Assembly (NCBI RefSeq): GCF_014284475.1
Contig: NZ_WJBC01000004.1
Location: 124,001-188,000 of the forward strand
Direction: 5' to 3'
Origin: Acetobacterium fimetarium
GTDB lineage: Bacteria; Bacillota; Clostridia; Eubacteriales; Eubacteriaceae
DNA: 64,000 nucleotides
How positions within the stretch are numbered: position 1 is the first letter of the stretch; every line of letters starts with the position of its first letter. This document shows positions 1 to 6,610 of the stretch, piece after piece. Made by a program: the position numbers and the translations under genes. The notes under the pieces are model-generated. The model searched no databases. It was given only the letters and a program-made list of their open reading frames with translations, and was not told the DNA's origin.

Positions 1-1288
1 CTGCTACCGGTTCTGTTTCGTCCGTTTCTTTTGCAGCCGCTTCGATGATGACTTCCTCTGAGGCGACTTCCGGAACGATCGTTTCCTCAGCAACCGGCAT
101 GTTCGCAGCCGGCGGTGCCGCTTCGACCGCTTCCGGCTCCGGCTCTTCTACATCGGCACTTGCCTTTTCCGGATCAGCTGCTTCTTCCCCGTCCAGCACC
201 AGTTCGCTCATTTTTCGGATCGGCCGTTTGAGAAATTCATCATCATCCGCCTTCGCCTTGAACCCGAGCCAACGGTATTGGGAATCATCCTCTTCTTCTA
301 GCTCCGGTTCCGGTTCCGCCGTTTCTTCGGGAACAGCCGCCACGACAATCACTTCTTCCTTGACTTCCGGAGCGGTGTCCTCTTCAAACACCTGTTCAGC
401 TGCCACTTCCTCGGGTGTCTTTTCCGGCTCTGTCGTTTCCTCGCCCTGAACCGTCACTGTCCAGCCCATTTTTGTCGGCGCATCTTCCGGATTTCTTTCC
501 GCTTTATAGCCAACCCAGCTTTTTTGGGGACGGTATGGCGGGATCTCATCATCGATGATCTGAGCAGTGGCCTTAACCTCTTCTAACTTGCCATGAATCG
601 TTTCCGACGGCTTGATTTTTTCCGAGACATGAAAACCGGTATCGTACTGATCCGGCGCATACTTGACCCAGCTTTTCTTTTTATCCGGGAAATATTTTCG
701 CAAGATCTCTTTCGGAATCTCCTCGTTGCACAGAATCGCCGAAACCGATGTCAGCACCTTGGGCAGGCGCATATTTTCCGGCCATTCCAGGGTCATCCCC
801 ACCTCATATTTGACCAGCGAGGCCACGTCGAATCCCAGCGATTCCAGTGAGTACCGCATCAGGCCGGGATTTCGGCACGGCTGATTGGATTTTCGGGCAC
901 AGGGCAACTTCTGGATTTCACAAATGGGGCAGTTGCCGGGAATCAGCCCGATGGCACCCTCCACTTCGTTCTCAATCTCCAGGAGTGTTTTCCAGGTCAT
1001 CACTTTCATCGCATCGAGCTTTTCGGTGCAATAGCGGCTGATCTCCTTGGGATCGCGGATATTCCGGATATCATCCCTCGGCACTTCAAACTGTCTTCCA
1101 ATGATATGCATATATTTAAACTGTTTCAAAAAGATTGCTTCATCAAAGATGTAAGTAGGACATGACCAATACTTAGAAAAATTGGGACACTGCTTGCAAT
1201 AGCCCAGCGTTTTCTCGCGATCGAAATATTCTTCCATCAGATATTCTACGCGTTTGGCGCCAAAGCTTAATTTATTTTTTAATTCCAT
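1..1288 (-). CDS. DUF2284 predicted metal-binding protein with long acidic tail (3' end beyond window)
   Basis: The frame opens at ATG 1288 after a GGAAGGGATGG ribosome site and stays open to the window edge (429 codons seen, no stop). The N-terminal ~160 residues match the DUF2284 family: Cys31, Cys34 and Cys43 form a C-x2-C-x8-C cluster, and Cys120, Cys123, Cys130 and Cys138 form a second one, so an Fe-S or zinc site is likely. Beyond residue ~200 comes an extension rich in Glu, Ala, Pro and Val, punctuated by three similar aromatic motifs around Trp207 (KKSWVKYAP), Trp258 (QKSWVGYKA) and Trp340 (QYRWLGFKA). The tail is unusual, since DUF2284 proteins normally stop near 200 residues. Function is unknown; metal binding is inferred from the cysteines. 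Confidence 0.8.
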   Translation of the reverse strand, partial: MELKNKLSFGAKRVEYLMEEYFDREKTLGYCKQCPNFSKYWSCPTYIFDEAIFLKQFKYMHIIGRQFEVPRDDIRNIRDPKEISRYCTEKLDAMKVMTWKTLLEIENEVEGAIGLIPGNCPICEIQKLPCARKSNQPCRNPGLMRYSLESLGFDVASLVKYEVGMTLEWPENMRLPKVLTSVSAILCNEEIPKEILRKYFPDKKKSWVKYAPDQYDTGFHVSEKIKPSETIHGKLEEVKATAQIIDDEIPPYRPQKSWVGYKAERNPEDAPTKMGWTVTVQGEETTEPEKTPEEVAAEQVFEEDTAPEVKEEVIVVAAVPEETAEPEPELEEEDDSQYRWLGFKAKADDDEFLKRPIRKMSELVLDGEEAADPEKASADVEEPEPEAVEAAPPAANMPVAEETIVPEVASEEVIIEAAAKETDETEPVA

Positions 1289-1563
1289 TCTTTTCCATCC
1301 CTTCCTAGTCAATTCGACAACTGTCTGATCTTCATGGTTTTATTTAATTGAATGTTAAGATAACTTTAAAATTTGCAGCTAAAATTCACCTATTTCAGGC
1401 TTCTGATTCATTCTACATCGATTTTCATCAATCATCAATTCAACTTTTTGTCCAATACGGGTATTTTTCCCCTGTTTTTCTTAATAACATAAAAATTACC
1501 TGTTATTTTTAATATTTTACGTCTATAATAAAAATGAGTAATTTTTTGAAGGGAGATTAATGA
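1289..1563. promoter_or_regulatory. Divergent intergenic region
   Basis: AT-rich spacer between the divergent DUF2284 and scaffold genes. A TATAAT at 1524-1529 lies about 35 bp upstream of the scaffold start and is a plausible -10 box; the matching -35 is weak (TGTTAT, 1501-1506). No RNA gene or riboswitch was recognised. Confidence 0.4.
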
Positions 1564-2256
1564 ATGGAATATTCTCACGAAATTAAAAGTATGTGTACCG
1601 TTGGCAATAATGCAAACCACGGTTGTGCACCGATCCCCGAGGAGGGCAAGTGGGTTCAGGCAAAGGACGTTACCGATATCTCCGGCTTAACCCATGGTAT
1701 CGGCTGGTGCGCTCCTCAGCAGGGCGCCTGCAAGCTGACTCTCAATGTAAAGGATGGCATCATCGAGGAATGTCTGATTGAAACAATCGGTTGTTCGGGA
1801 ATGACACATTCAGCTTCGATGGCCTCTGAAATCATGCCAGGCAAAACAATTCTGGAAGCACTCAACACGGATTTAGTTTGCGATGCAATTAACACCGCGA
1901 TGCGGGAATTGTTTTTACAAATTGTATATGGTCGTACCCAAACCGCTTTCTCGGAAGGCGGCCTCCCCATCGGAGCCGGTCTTGAGGATTTGGGCAAAGG
2001 CTTAAGAAGTCAGGTCGGCACCACTTACGGCACCCTGGCCAAAGGACCACGCTACCTTGAAATTGCCGAAGGGTATATTCAGAAATTGGCGTTGAATAAA
2101 AATGATGAAATCGTCGGTTACTCCTTCGTTCATCTTGGAAAAATGATGGAAAGCATCAACAACGGTGTTGAACCTGCTGAAGCTTTGGAAAAAGCCTCCG
2201 GTAAATACGGACAATTCGACGATGCAGTCAAATACATCGATCCAAGAAAAGAATAG
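1564..2256 (+). CDS. NifU-like iron-sulfur cluster assembly scaffold protein
   Basis: This 230-residue protein resembles the NifU/IscU N-terminal fold in the variant that travels with GGGtGRT proteins. Candidate ligands are Cys11, Cys21, the Cys in GIGWCAPQQGAC, and the Cys in TIGCSGMTHSAS, which corresponds to the IscU-type G-C-S-x motif. The start at 1564 follows AAGGGAG with good spacing. It lies 11 bp upstream of the GGGtGRT gene and should be co-transcribed with it. IscU-type scaffolds assemble a transient Fe-S cluster on conserved Cys residues; that this divergent branch does the same is inference. The C-terminal ~80 residues are not part of classical NifU_N. Confidence 0.85.
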   Translation: MEYSHEIKSMCTVGNNANHGCAPIPEEGKWVQAKDVTDISGLTHGIGWCAPQQGACKLTLNVKDGIIEECLIETIGCSGMTHSASMASEIMPGKTILEALNTDLVCDAINTAMRELFLQIVYGRTQTAFSEGGLPIGAGLEDLGKGLRSQVGTTYGTLAKGPRYLEIAEGYIQKLALNKNDEIVGYSFVHLGKMMESINNGVEPAEALEKASGKYGQFDDAVKYIDPRKE

Positions 2257-2267
2257 GAGGAGATCAC

Positions 2268-3266
2268 ATGGCATTATTTGAAAGTTATGAAAGAAGAATC
2301 GCTAAAATTGAAGAAGTTCTGGCTGCCAATGGCATTGCCTCTCTGGAAGAAGCAAAAGCGATCTGCGACGAAAAAGGCATCGATGTCGCCGCCATCGTAA
2401 AAAGCATCCAGCCGATCTGTTTTGATAACGCCTGCTGGGCTTATACCCTGGGCGCTGCACTGGCCATCAAACGCGGTATTACCAATGCTGCCGATGCGGC
2501 CGAAGTCATCGGTGAAGGGCTGCAGGCTTTCTGTATTCCCGGCTCGGTTGCTGAACAACGCAAAGTTGGTTTAGGACACGGCAATTTAGGCGCGATGCTC
2601 CTGCGAGAAGACACCGAATGTTTTGCCTTCGTGGCCGGACACGAATCCTTTGCGGCCGCTGAAGGTGCCATCGGCATCGCCCGTTCCGCCAACAAGGTCC
2701 GAGTCAAACCATTACGCGTGATCTTAAACGGTCTCGGCAAAGACGCGGCCCTGATTATTTCCCGAGTCAACGGCTTTACCTATGTCAAAACTGATTTTGA
2801 TTTCAAAACCGGAAAACTCAATATCGTTTCCCGTACGCCTTATTCTGAAGGTGAACGGGCTGCCGTCAACTGCTATGGCTGCAACGATGTGCAGGAAGGC
2901 GTTGCCATCATGCATTATGAAGGTGTCAATGTTTCCATCACCGGAAACTCCACCAACCCGACCCGTTTCCAGCACCCGGTTGCCGGGACTTATAAAAAAG
3001 AAGCCCTGGAACAAGGCAAGAAATATTTCTCCGTTGCCTCCGGCGGTGGCACCGGCCGTACCCTTCATCCTGACAATATGGGCTCCGGTCCTGCTTCCTA
3101 CGGGATGACCGACACCATGGGCCGGATGCACTCCGACGCTCAGTTTGCCGGTTCCTCATCTGTTCCCGCCCACGTGGAAATGATGGGCCTGATCGGAATG
3201 GGTAACAACCCAATGGTTGGCGCGACGGTTTCTGTTGCGGTGGCGGTTGAGGAAGCGAGTAAGTAG
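2268..3266 (+). CDS. GGGtGRT protein
   Basis: A 332-residue protein carrying the signature that names its family, SGGGTGRTLHPDNMGSG, near residue 265, with further Gly-rich segments (GLGHGNLGAMLLRED and a C-terminal GLIGMGNNPMVGAT). Conserved Cys residues (FDNACWAY; NCYGCNDVQ) suggest a metal or cofactor role. The start follows AGGAGG with 6-nt spacing. It sits directly behind the NifU-like scaffold, a pairing known from many anaerobic Firmicutes, so a joint role in Fe-S or selenium/sulfur chemistry is inferred. The biochemical function has not been established. Full length, with no sign of decay. Confidence 0.85.
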   Translation: MALFESYERRIAKIEEVLAANGIASLEEAKAICDEKGIDVAAIVKSIQPICFDNACWAYTLGAALAIKRGITNAADAAEVIGEGLQAFCIPGSVAEQRKVGLGHGNLGAMLLREDTECFAFVAGHESFAAAEGAIGIARSANKVRVKPLRVILNGLGKDAALIISRVNGFTYVKTDFDFKTGKLNIVSRTPYSEGERAAVNCYGCNDVQEGVAIMHYEGVNVSITGNSTNPTRFQHPVAGTYKKEALEQGKKYFSVASGGGTGRTLHPDNMGSGPASYGMTDTMGRMHSDAQFAGSSSVPAHVEMMGLIGMGNNPMVGATVSVAVAVEEASK

Positions 3267-3304
3267 AGGTCAACACAAAAACTGAATTATTTCAGACCCA
3301 AACC

Positions 3305-3332
3305 TTGATTATTCAAACTTTGATGGTATAAT
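3305..3332 (+). promoter_or_regulatory. Promoter of the Abi-associated RNA
   Basis: TTGATT (3305-3310), a 16-bp spacer and a perfect TATAAT (3327-3332) give a near-consensus sigma-A promoter. Transcription would start near 3339, just before the first hairpin of the small RNA and ~84 bp before the Abi_2 start codon. Confidence 0.75.
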
Positions 3333-3338
3333 GATATT

Positions 3339-3410
3339 AACAGAGTTGCCCGAGACGTTTTACGTCCTATCGGGGACCAGGGCCGGCGTTTATGCTGGCC
3401 CTTTTTATTT
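3339..3410 (+). ncRNA. Candidate abiF-type antitoxin RNA
   Basis: About 70 nt lie between a strong promoter and an intrinsic terminator. Hairpin 1: CCCGA (3349-3353) pairs with TCGGG (3370-3374), enclosing GACGT (3354-3358)/ACGTC (3362-3366) around a tiny T loop, with a 3-nt bulge CTA. Hairpin 2 is the terminator stem at 3379-3402. No open frame of note fits in this span. The unit ends at the ribosome site of the Abi_2 gene, as described for the abiF RNA motif, which lies upstream of abiF genes and has been proposed to act as an RNA antitoxin. The assignment to that motif is inferred from position and shape and was not tested with a covariance model. Confidence 0.6.
3379..3410 (+). terminator. 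Intrinsic terminator between antitoxin RNA and Abi_2 gene
   Basis: AGGGCCGGC (3379-3387), loop GTTTAT, GCTGGCCCT (3394-3402; one G·U pair), then TTTTATTT. It ends one base before the GGAGG of the Abi_2 gene, so the toxin would depend on read-through of this terminator. Confidence 0.85.
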
Positions 3411-3422
3411 GGAGGAAATCGA

Positions 3423-4316
3423 ATGGGATTAAAACCACCCTTAAGTTATGTAGATCAAATTGAACGATTAAAGAAAAACGGCGTTGAAATTCCAGATTAT
3501 GAAACTGCCTTGTCCGTTTTAAGCGAAGCAAATTACTATCGCTTATCCGGTTATGCCCTTCAATTTAGAATCGACCCCCAAAAAAGCCGCTATCAGTCCG
3601 GTACCAGCTTTGAGAAAATCCACAACCTATATTTGTTTGACACTGAATTGCGAAATCTCTTAAAATCTTATCTTGAAAAAATCGAAATTCTCTGTCGTAC
3701 CCGCATCGCCTATGGCTTTTCCTTGAATAAATGTCAGTTGCCCCCCCATGATGGACATTATGAAGATCGAAATTTTTATAATAAAGACAGTCATAAAAAA
3801 ATTATTGAAAGCCTCCACCGTGAAGAAAACTACAATAAAGATTCATTGATCGTCAAACATCACCGTGCGAAATACGAGAATAAAATGCCTTTATGGGTCT
3901 GCGTCGAGATCATGTCCTTTTCCAACCTGTCGAAACTGTATCATGCGATGTACATCAGTGACAAAGAAACCATTGCAGCTTCTTTATCGACACGGCATGA
4001 TATTTTATCCAATCACTTGCATTGCTTATCGAATCTCCGGAATAAATGTGCCCATGGTGCCCGTCTTTATAACTCGGTCTACAATCCTCCACCAAAACTG
4101 GGGATTGCTACGCTTAAAAAATACCCCGATTTAAAAAGCAATTCTTTTCTCGCCTATCTGATTATCATCATCCGACGGCTGACCCAAAATGAGGATAAGA
4201 AAGCCCTGGTTGATTCTTTTTTTAATTTAATCGACAAATACCATATTTATCTGGATCTCGATTATCTGGGTTGCCCGGTTAATTATGAAATGATCTTGCG
4301 TGGCGAAATTAATTAG
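3423..4316 (+). CDS. Abi_2 (AbiD/AbiF-like) HEPN-type abortive infection protein
   Basis: A 297-residue protein with the Abi_2 family hallmarks: an N-terminal segment with SEANYYRLSGYALQFR (residues 34-49), a middle helix region with LFDTELRNLL (71-80) and KIEILCRTRIAY (86-97), and a late R-N-K-C-A-H motif at 206-211. The last fits the RX4H catalytic motif of HEPN ribonucleases (Arg206, His211). The start is set by GGAGG at 3411-3415, directly after a terminator. Members of this family block phage growth by shutting down the infected cell, presumably through RNA cleavage; here the upstream structured RNA is the likely antitoxin. It heads a run of defence-type genes. Intact, with no frameshift. 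Whether it is AbiD or AbiF needs a tree. Confidence 0.85.
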   Translation: MGLKPPLSYVDQIERLKKNGVEIPDYETALSVLSEANYYRLSGYALQFRIDPQKSRYQSGTSFEKIHNLYLFDTELRNLLKSYLEKIEILCRTRIAYGFSLNKCQLPPHDGHYEDRNFYNKDSHKKIIESLHREENYNKDSLIVKHHRAKYENKMPLWVCVEIMSFSNLSKLYHAMYISDKETIAASLSTRHDILSNHLHCLSNLRNKCAHGARLYNSVYNPPPKLGIATLKKYPDLKSNSFLAYLIIIIRRLTQNEDKKALVDSFFNLIDKYHIYLDLDYLGCPVNYEMILRGEIN

Positions 4317-4548
4317 ATTCAAAACGACCTTTTAACCGGGGACGGTGAAGTGGCTGGCTATGCTGAGTACTGTCAGTCGTTATTGCAGAAGGCCAGCGAC
4401 GGCCAGGGGTTACTGGTTCTCTCAAGAACAAAAAACACTATACCATTCATTGCCATTGACAGAATACACATTTCAGTGCTCTGGGTGAAGTCGGCATTGC
4501 GGGAATAACACCTAGTCTTCATATTTCGAAATAACCGATCTATAACCT
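4317..4548. other. Non-coding or relic stretch after Abi_2
   Basis: The frame of the Abi_2 gene stays open for about 64 more codons after its TAG and ends with TAA near 4508. There is no start codon with a ribosome site and no family was recognised, so this is either chance or a decayed 3' part. Nothing else was seen. Confidence 0.3.
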
Positions 4549-5220
4549 TTAACGCAAACTCTTGATCACTTTGAGATACTTTTTAGTGTAATACAACGCT
4601 TCGATACTTTCTATATTTTTCAATATTTTGTCAAATTGACTAATACATTCGAGAAGAAATTTGTTGTAAACAGCTTGATACTTTTGGGGTTCTTTTGAGC
4701 CAATGATTATTTCTTCAAAAACGAGTTCATAATAGCTTAATTCCTTTTCACAATCTAAAAGTATACTAACGTTATCATCCATTAAGTGGATGATTTTGCG
4801 TTTTTTTTTACTGAATTTAAACATGGAATTAAGTTCATTAAATGTGAATTCTACGAGATCTTTTTTCAGTTCTGTATATTCATCTTTCAATACTTTAAGC
4901 CCTTCACCCAATACATCAGTATCTTTTTTTCTTTCCAGATTAAATTGAAAAATTATTATTCTATCATGCAGGCAAGTTAGAAATTCAAAAACATCCCTTT
5001 GTTTTCTCTTAAAAATAACTATGGAAAAACCAACGGTTATTATTGCGCCTGTGAAAACTGACATAACTAAACCAACATAGAAAGCTCTATGACCAATGAA
5101 TACTGGTTGAATTATTAAAGGGAGTACAGCAATATCTGAAAATTCTAATATTAACATTACAACCAAAGATGCAATAACAATAACAGCGCCTACAGTTATA
5201 ACACACTTATTTTCTCTCAT
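4549..5220 (-). CDS. Two-TM membrane protein with cytoplasmic helical domain, unknown function
   Basis: Not recognised. The 223-residue protein starts after GAGGGG with 6-nt spacing. Residues ~8-27 and ~46-70 are hydrophobic membrane segments (VGAVIVIASLVVMLIL; GLVMSVFTGAIITVGFSIVI), and the rest is a charged, Lys/Glu-rich, probably helical region with no Cys pairs or enzyme motif. It is more AT-rich than neighbouring housekeeping genes and sits between the Abi_2 gene and a DUF2971 gene, upstream of a type III RM system. A two-TM anchor with a coiled cytoplasmic part is common among membrane effectors of defence systems, but that role is only suggested by position. Probably transcribed alone. 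Confidence 0.6.
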   Translation of the reverse strand: MRENKCVITVGAVIVIASLVVMLILEFSDIAVLPLIIQPVFIGHRAFYVGLVMSVFTGAIITVGFSIVIFKRKQRDVFEFLTCLHDRIIIFQFNLERKKDTDVLGEGLKVLKDEYTELKKDLVEFTFNELNSMFKFSKKKRKIIHLMDDNVSILLDCEKELSYYELVFEEIIIGSKEPQKYQAVYNKFLLECISQFDKILKNIESIEALYYTKKYLKVIKSLR

Positions 5221-5384
5221 AAATAACCCCTCTCATAAATTGTGTTATTAGTTAAAAAATGATCCTTTATTACGTTCAATTCTTGACACTTTTCTTACCT
5301 TAAAATAAAACTTAGTACAGTACCCAAAGTCAATTGAAAGCAAATTTTCATATTATTTTAATCCTTAATAACACCGTATAGCTT

Positions 5385-6104
5385 TTAAAAATCTTTGCAC
5401 TCATATTCTTCAATGTTTCTTCCATTGTATTCAATCTTAGTATCATAATCGAAAAAACGAATCTTATAATTTTCATTTGAAACGAACATTTTCACAACTC
5501 TGATACCATATTTCTGTGCTTGGTTCATTAACAACTCTTCATTTTTTTCCGTAATATTCACACCCAAAATTATTGTTTCCAACTCACCAATTTCAAATTC
5601 AAAATATTCTTGACTTACAGGCTTTAGAATCCGATATTCCTTTTCATATTTCCACTCTTCACATTTTTTATAATATGATTCCGTTATGATTTCAAGGATT
5701 TCTTTTTCTCCACCTTTTATTCTTTGTTCATCATGTGTCGTAACACTAGGTATATATTTAACCGGCTTAATTTGACTAAACGTACTTTTTGTCGAAAACT
5801 GCAAACAAAAACCTCTATAATTATCTGCATAATGCGCCCACATTTGCGGACTTTTACAATTCTCACTCAATGACAATATTCTATGTTGATTCAATCGATC
5901 TTCAATGATCGGGTGATGTATATTTAGTGCTTTTGGTATGCTCTGACCTGACACTCCAAGACTGACGTTGAAATTACACCCTTCAAACGGATCATTTAAG
6001 TCTTTCCTTCTTGCTAGATATAGACGCTTTTTTTTAAAAATATCTTTCACATATTTTATTTTGACAAATGTTCTATATTTATATATTTTTTCTGGTAAAT
6101 TCAT
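5385..6104 (-). CDS. DUF2971 family protein
   Basis: A 239-residue protein with the DUF2971 pattern: an N-terminal YKYR and NDPFEG (residues ~37-42), a central MWAHYADNYRGFC (88-100), and WKYEKEYR (151-158) followed by a LETIILGV strand. The start follows AGTGAGG at proper spacing. The biochemical role of the family is unknown; members are frequent in phage, plasmid and defence-rich regions. Here it stands between an orphan membrane protein and the type III RM operon, facing the same way as both but separated from each by 160-270 bp, so it probably has its own promoter. Full length and strongly AT-rich. Confidence 0.8.
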   Translation of the reverse strand: MNLPEKIYKYRTFVKIKYVKDIFKKKRLYLARRKDLNDPFEGCNFNVSLGVSGQSIPKALNIHHPIIEDRLNQHRILSLSENCKSPQMWAHYADNYRGFCLQFSTKSTFSQIKPVKYIPSVTTHDEQRIKGGEKEILEIITESYYKKCEEWKYEKEYRILKPVSQEYFEFEIGELETIILGVNITEKNEELLMNQAQKYGIRVVKMFVSNENYKIRFFDYDTKIEYNGRNIEEYECKDF

Positions 6105-6367
6105 TAAAACCTCACTTCATTATTGTCAATAATATAGTCAAAATTTCATTTTACATTTACTCATTCCAGCCATAATGAAAACATAAACGTATCATTTTCA
6201 ACCACCGTATTAAGCTAAACCATAGAACTCAAAGTAATGCTTTATGGTACATTTTTCCGGTTTATTACCGTGGTTCATCAACTACCTCTTCTAACGCTTT
6301 CTTTTCTACATGATTGCTTGTCTTTTTATTGAAAAAAACAGCAACCTGTCACTGTTTATGAAACGAT
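6105..6367. other. Intergenic spacer
   Basis: AT-rich, no credible ORF, no clear repeat or terminator; nothing recognised. Confidence 0.3.
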
Positions 6368-6595
6368 TTAAGGTTTTAATATAAAATCCATCTTCGATTC
6401 TTTTCCATATTCTATTTTAAGAATTAAATTATCAATATCTTTTTTTAATGCATCTATTTTGTTTTCTAAAAAGCCAGCTTTGGAACCATGGCCATTGTAA
6501 CCAGCAAACTGTCCAGCTCTTAGATTTCGCAGCTTATTTTCAATATCTTCAATTTCAGGTGCATACAGTGTCGCAATATCAATTTTCTTTTCCAT
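6368..6595 (-). CDS. Small protein at the 3' end of the type III RM operon
   Basis: A 75-residue, highly charged protein with two predicted helices (residues 10-27 and 43-68) separated by a Gly-rich segment (AGYNGHGSKAG). It starts 15 bp after the res stop, behind GAGGA, so it is almost certainly co-transcribed with mod and res. No family was recognised. Its last-gene position and coiled-coil look suggest an accessory or regulatory partner of the restriction complex, which is conjecture. Confidence 0.6.
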   Translation of the reverse strand: MEKKIDIATLYAPEIEDIENKLRNLRAGQFAGYNGHGSKAGFLENKIDALKKDIDNLILKIEYGKESKMDFILKP

Positions 6596-6610
6596 TTAAT
6601 TTTTCCTCTC

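Noticed and set aside
45-449. 134-residue plus-strand Ser-rich protein at the left edge
   Set aside because: It is the antisense of the acidic tail of the DUF2284 gene, and Ser/Thr richness is what antisense of Glu/Ala codons gives.
3305-4316. CRISPR array or Cas13 locus next to the HEPN gene
   Set aside because: No direct-repeat/spacer pattern and only one RX4H motif in a 297-residue protein; it is an Abi_2 protein.
4317-4510. Abi_2 protein extended by stop-codon read-through
   Set aside because: The frame stays open for ~64 codons, but Abi_2 is full length at TAG and the extension has no recognisable domain.
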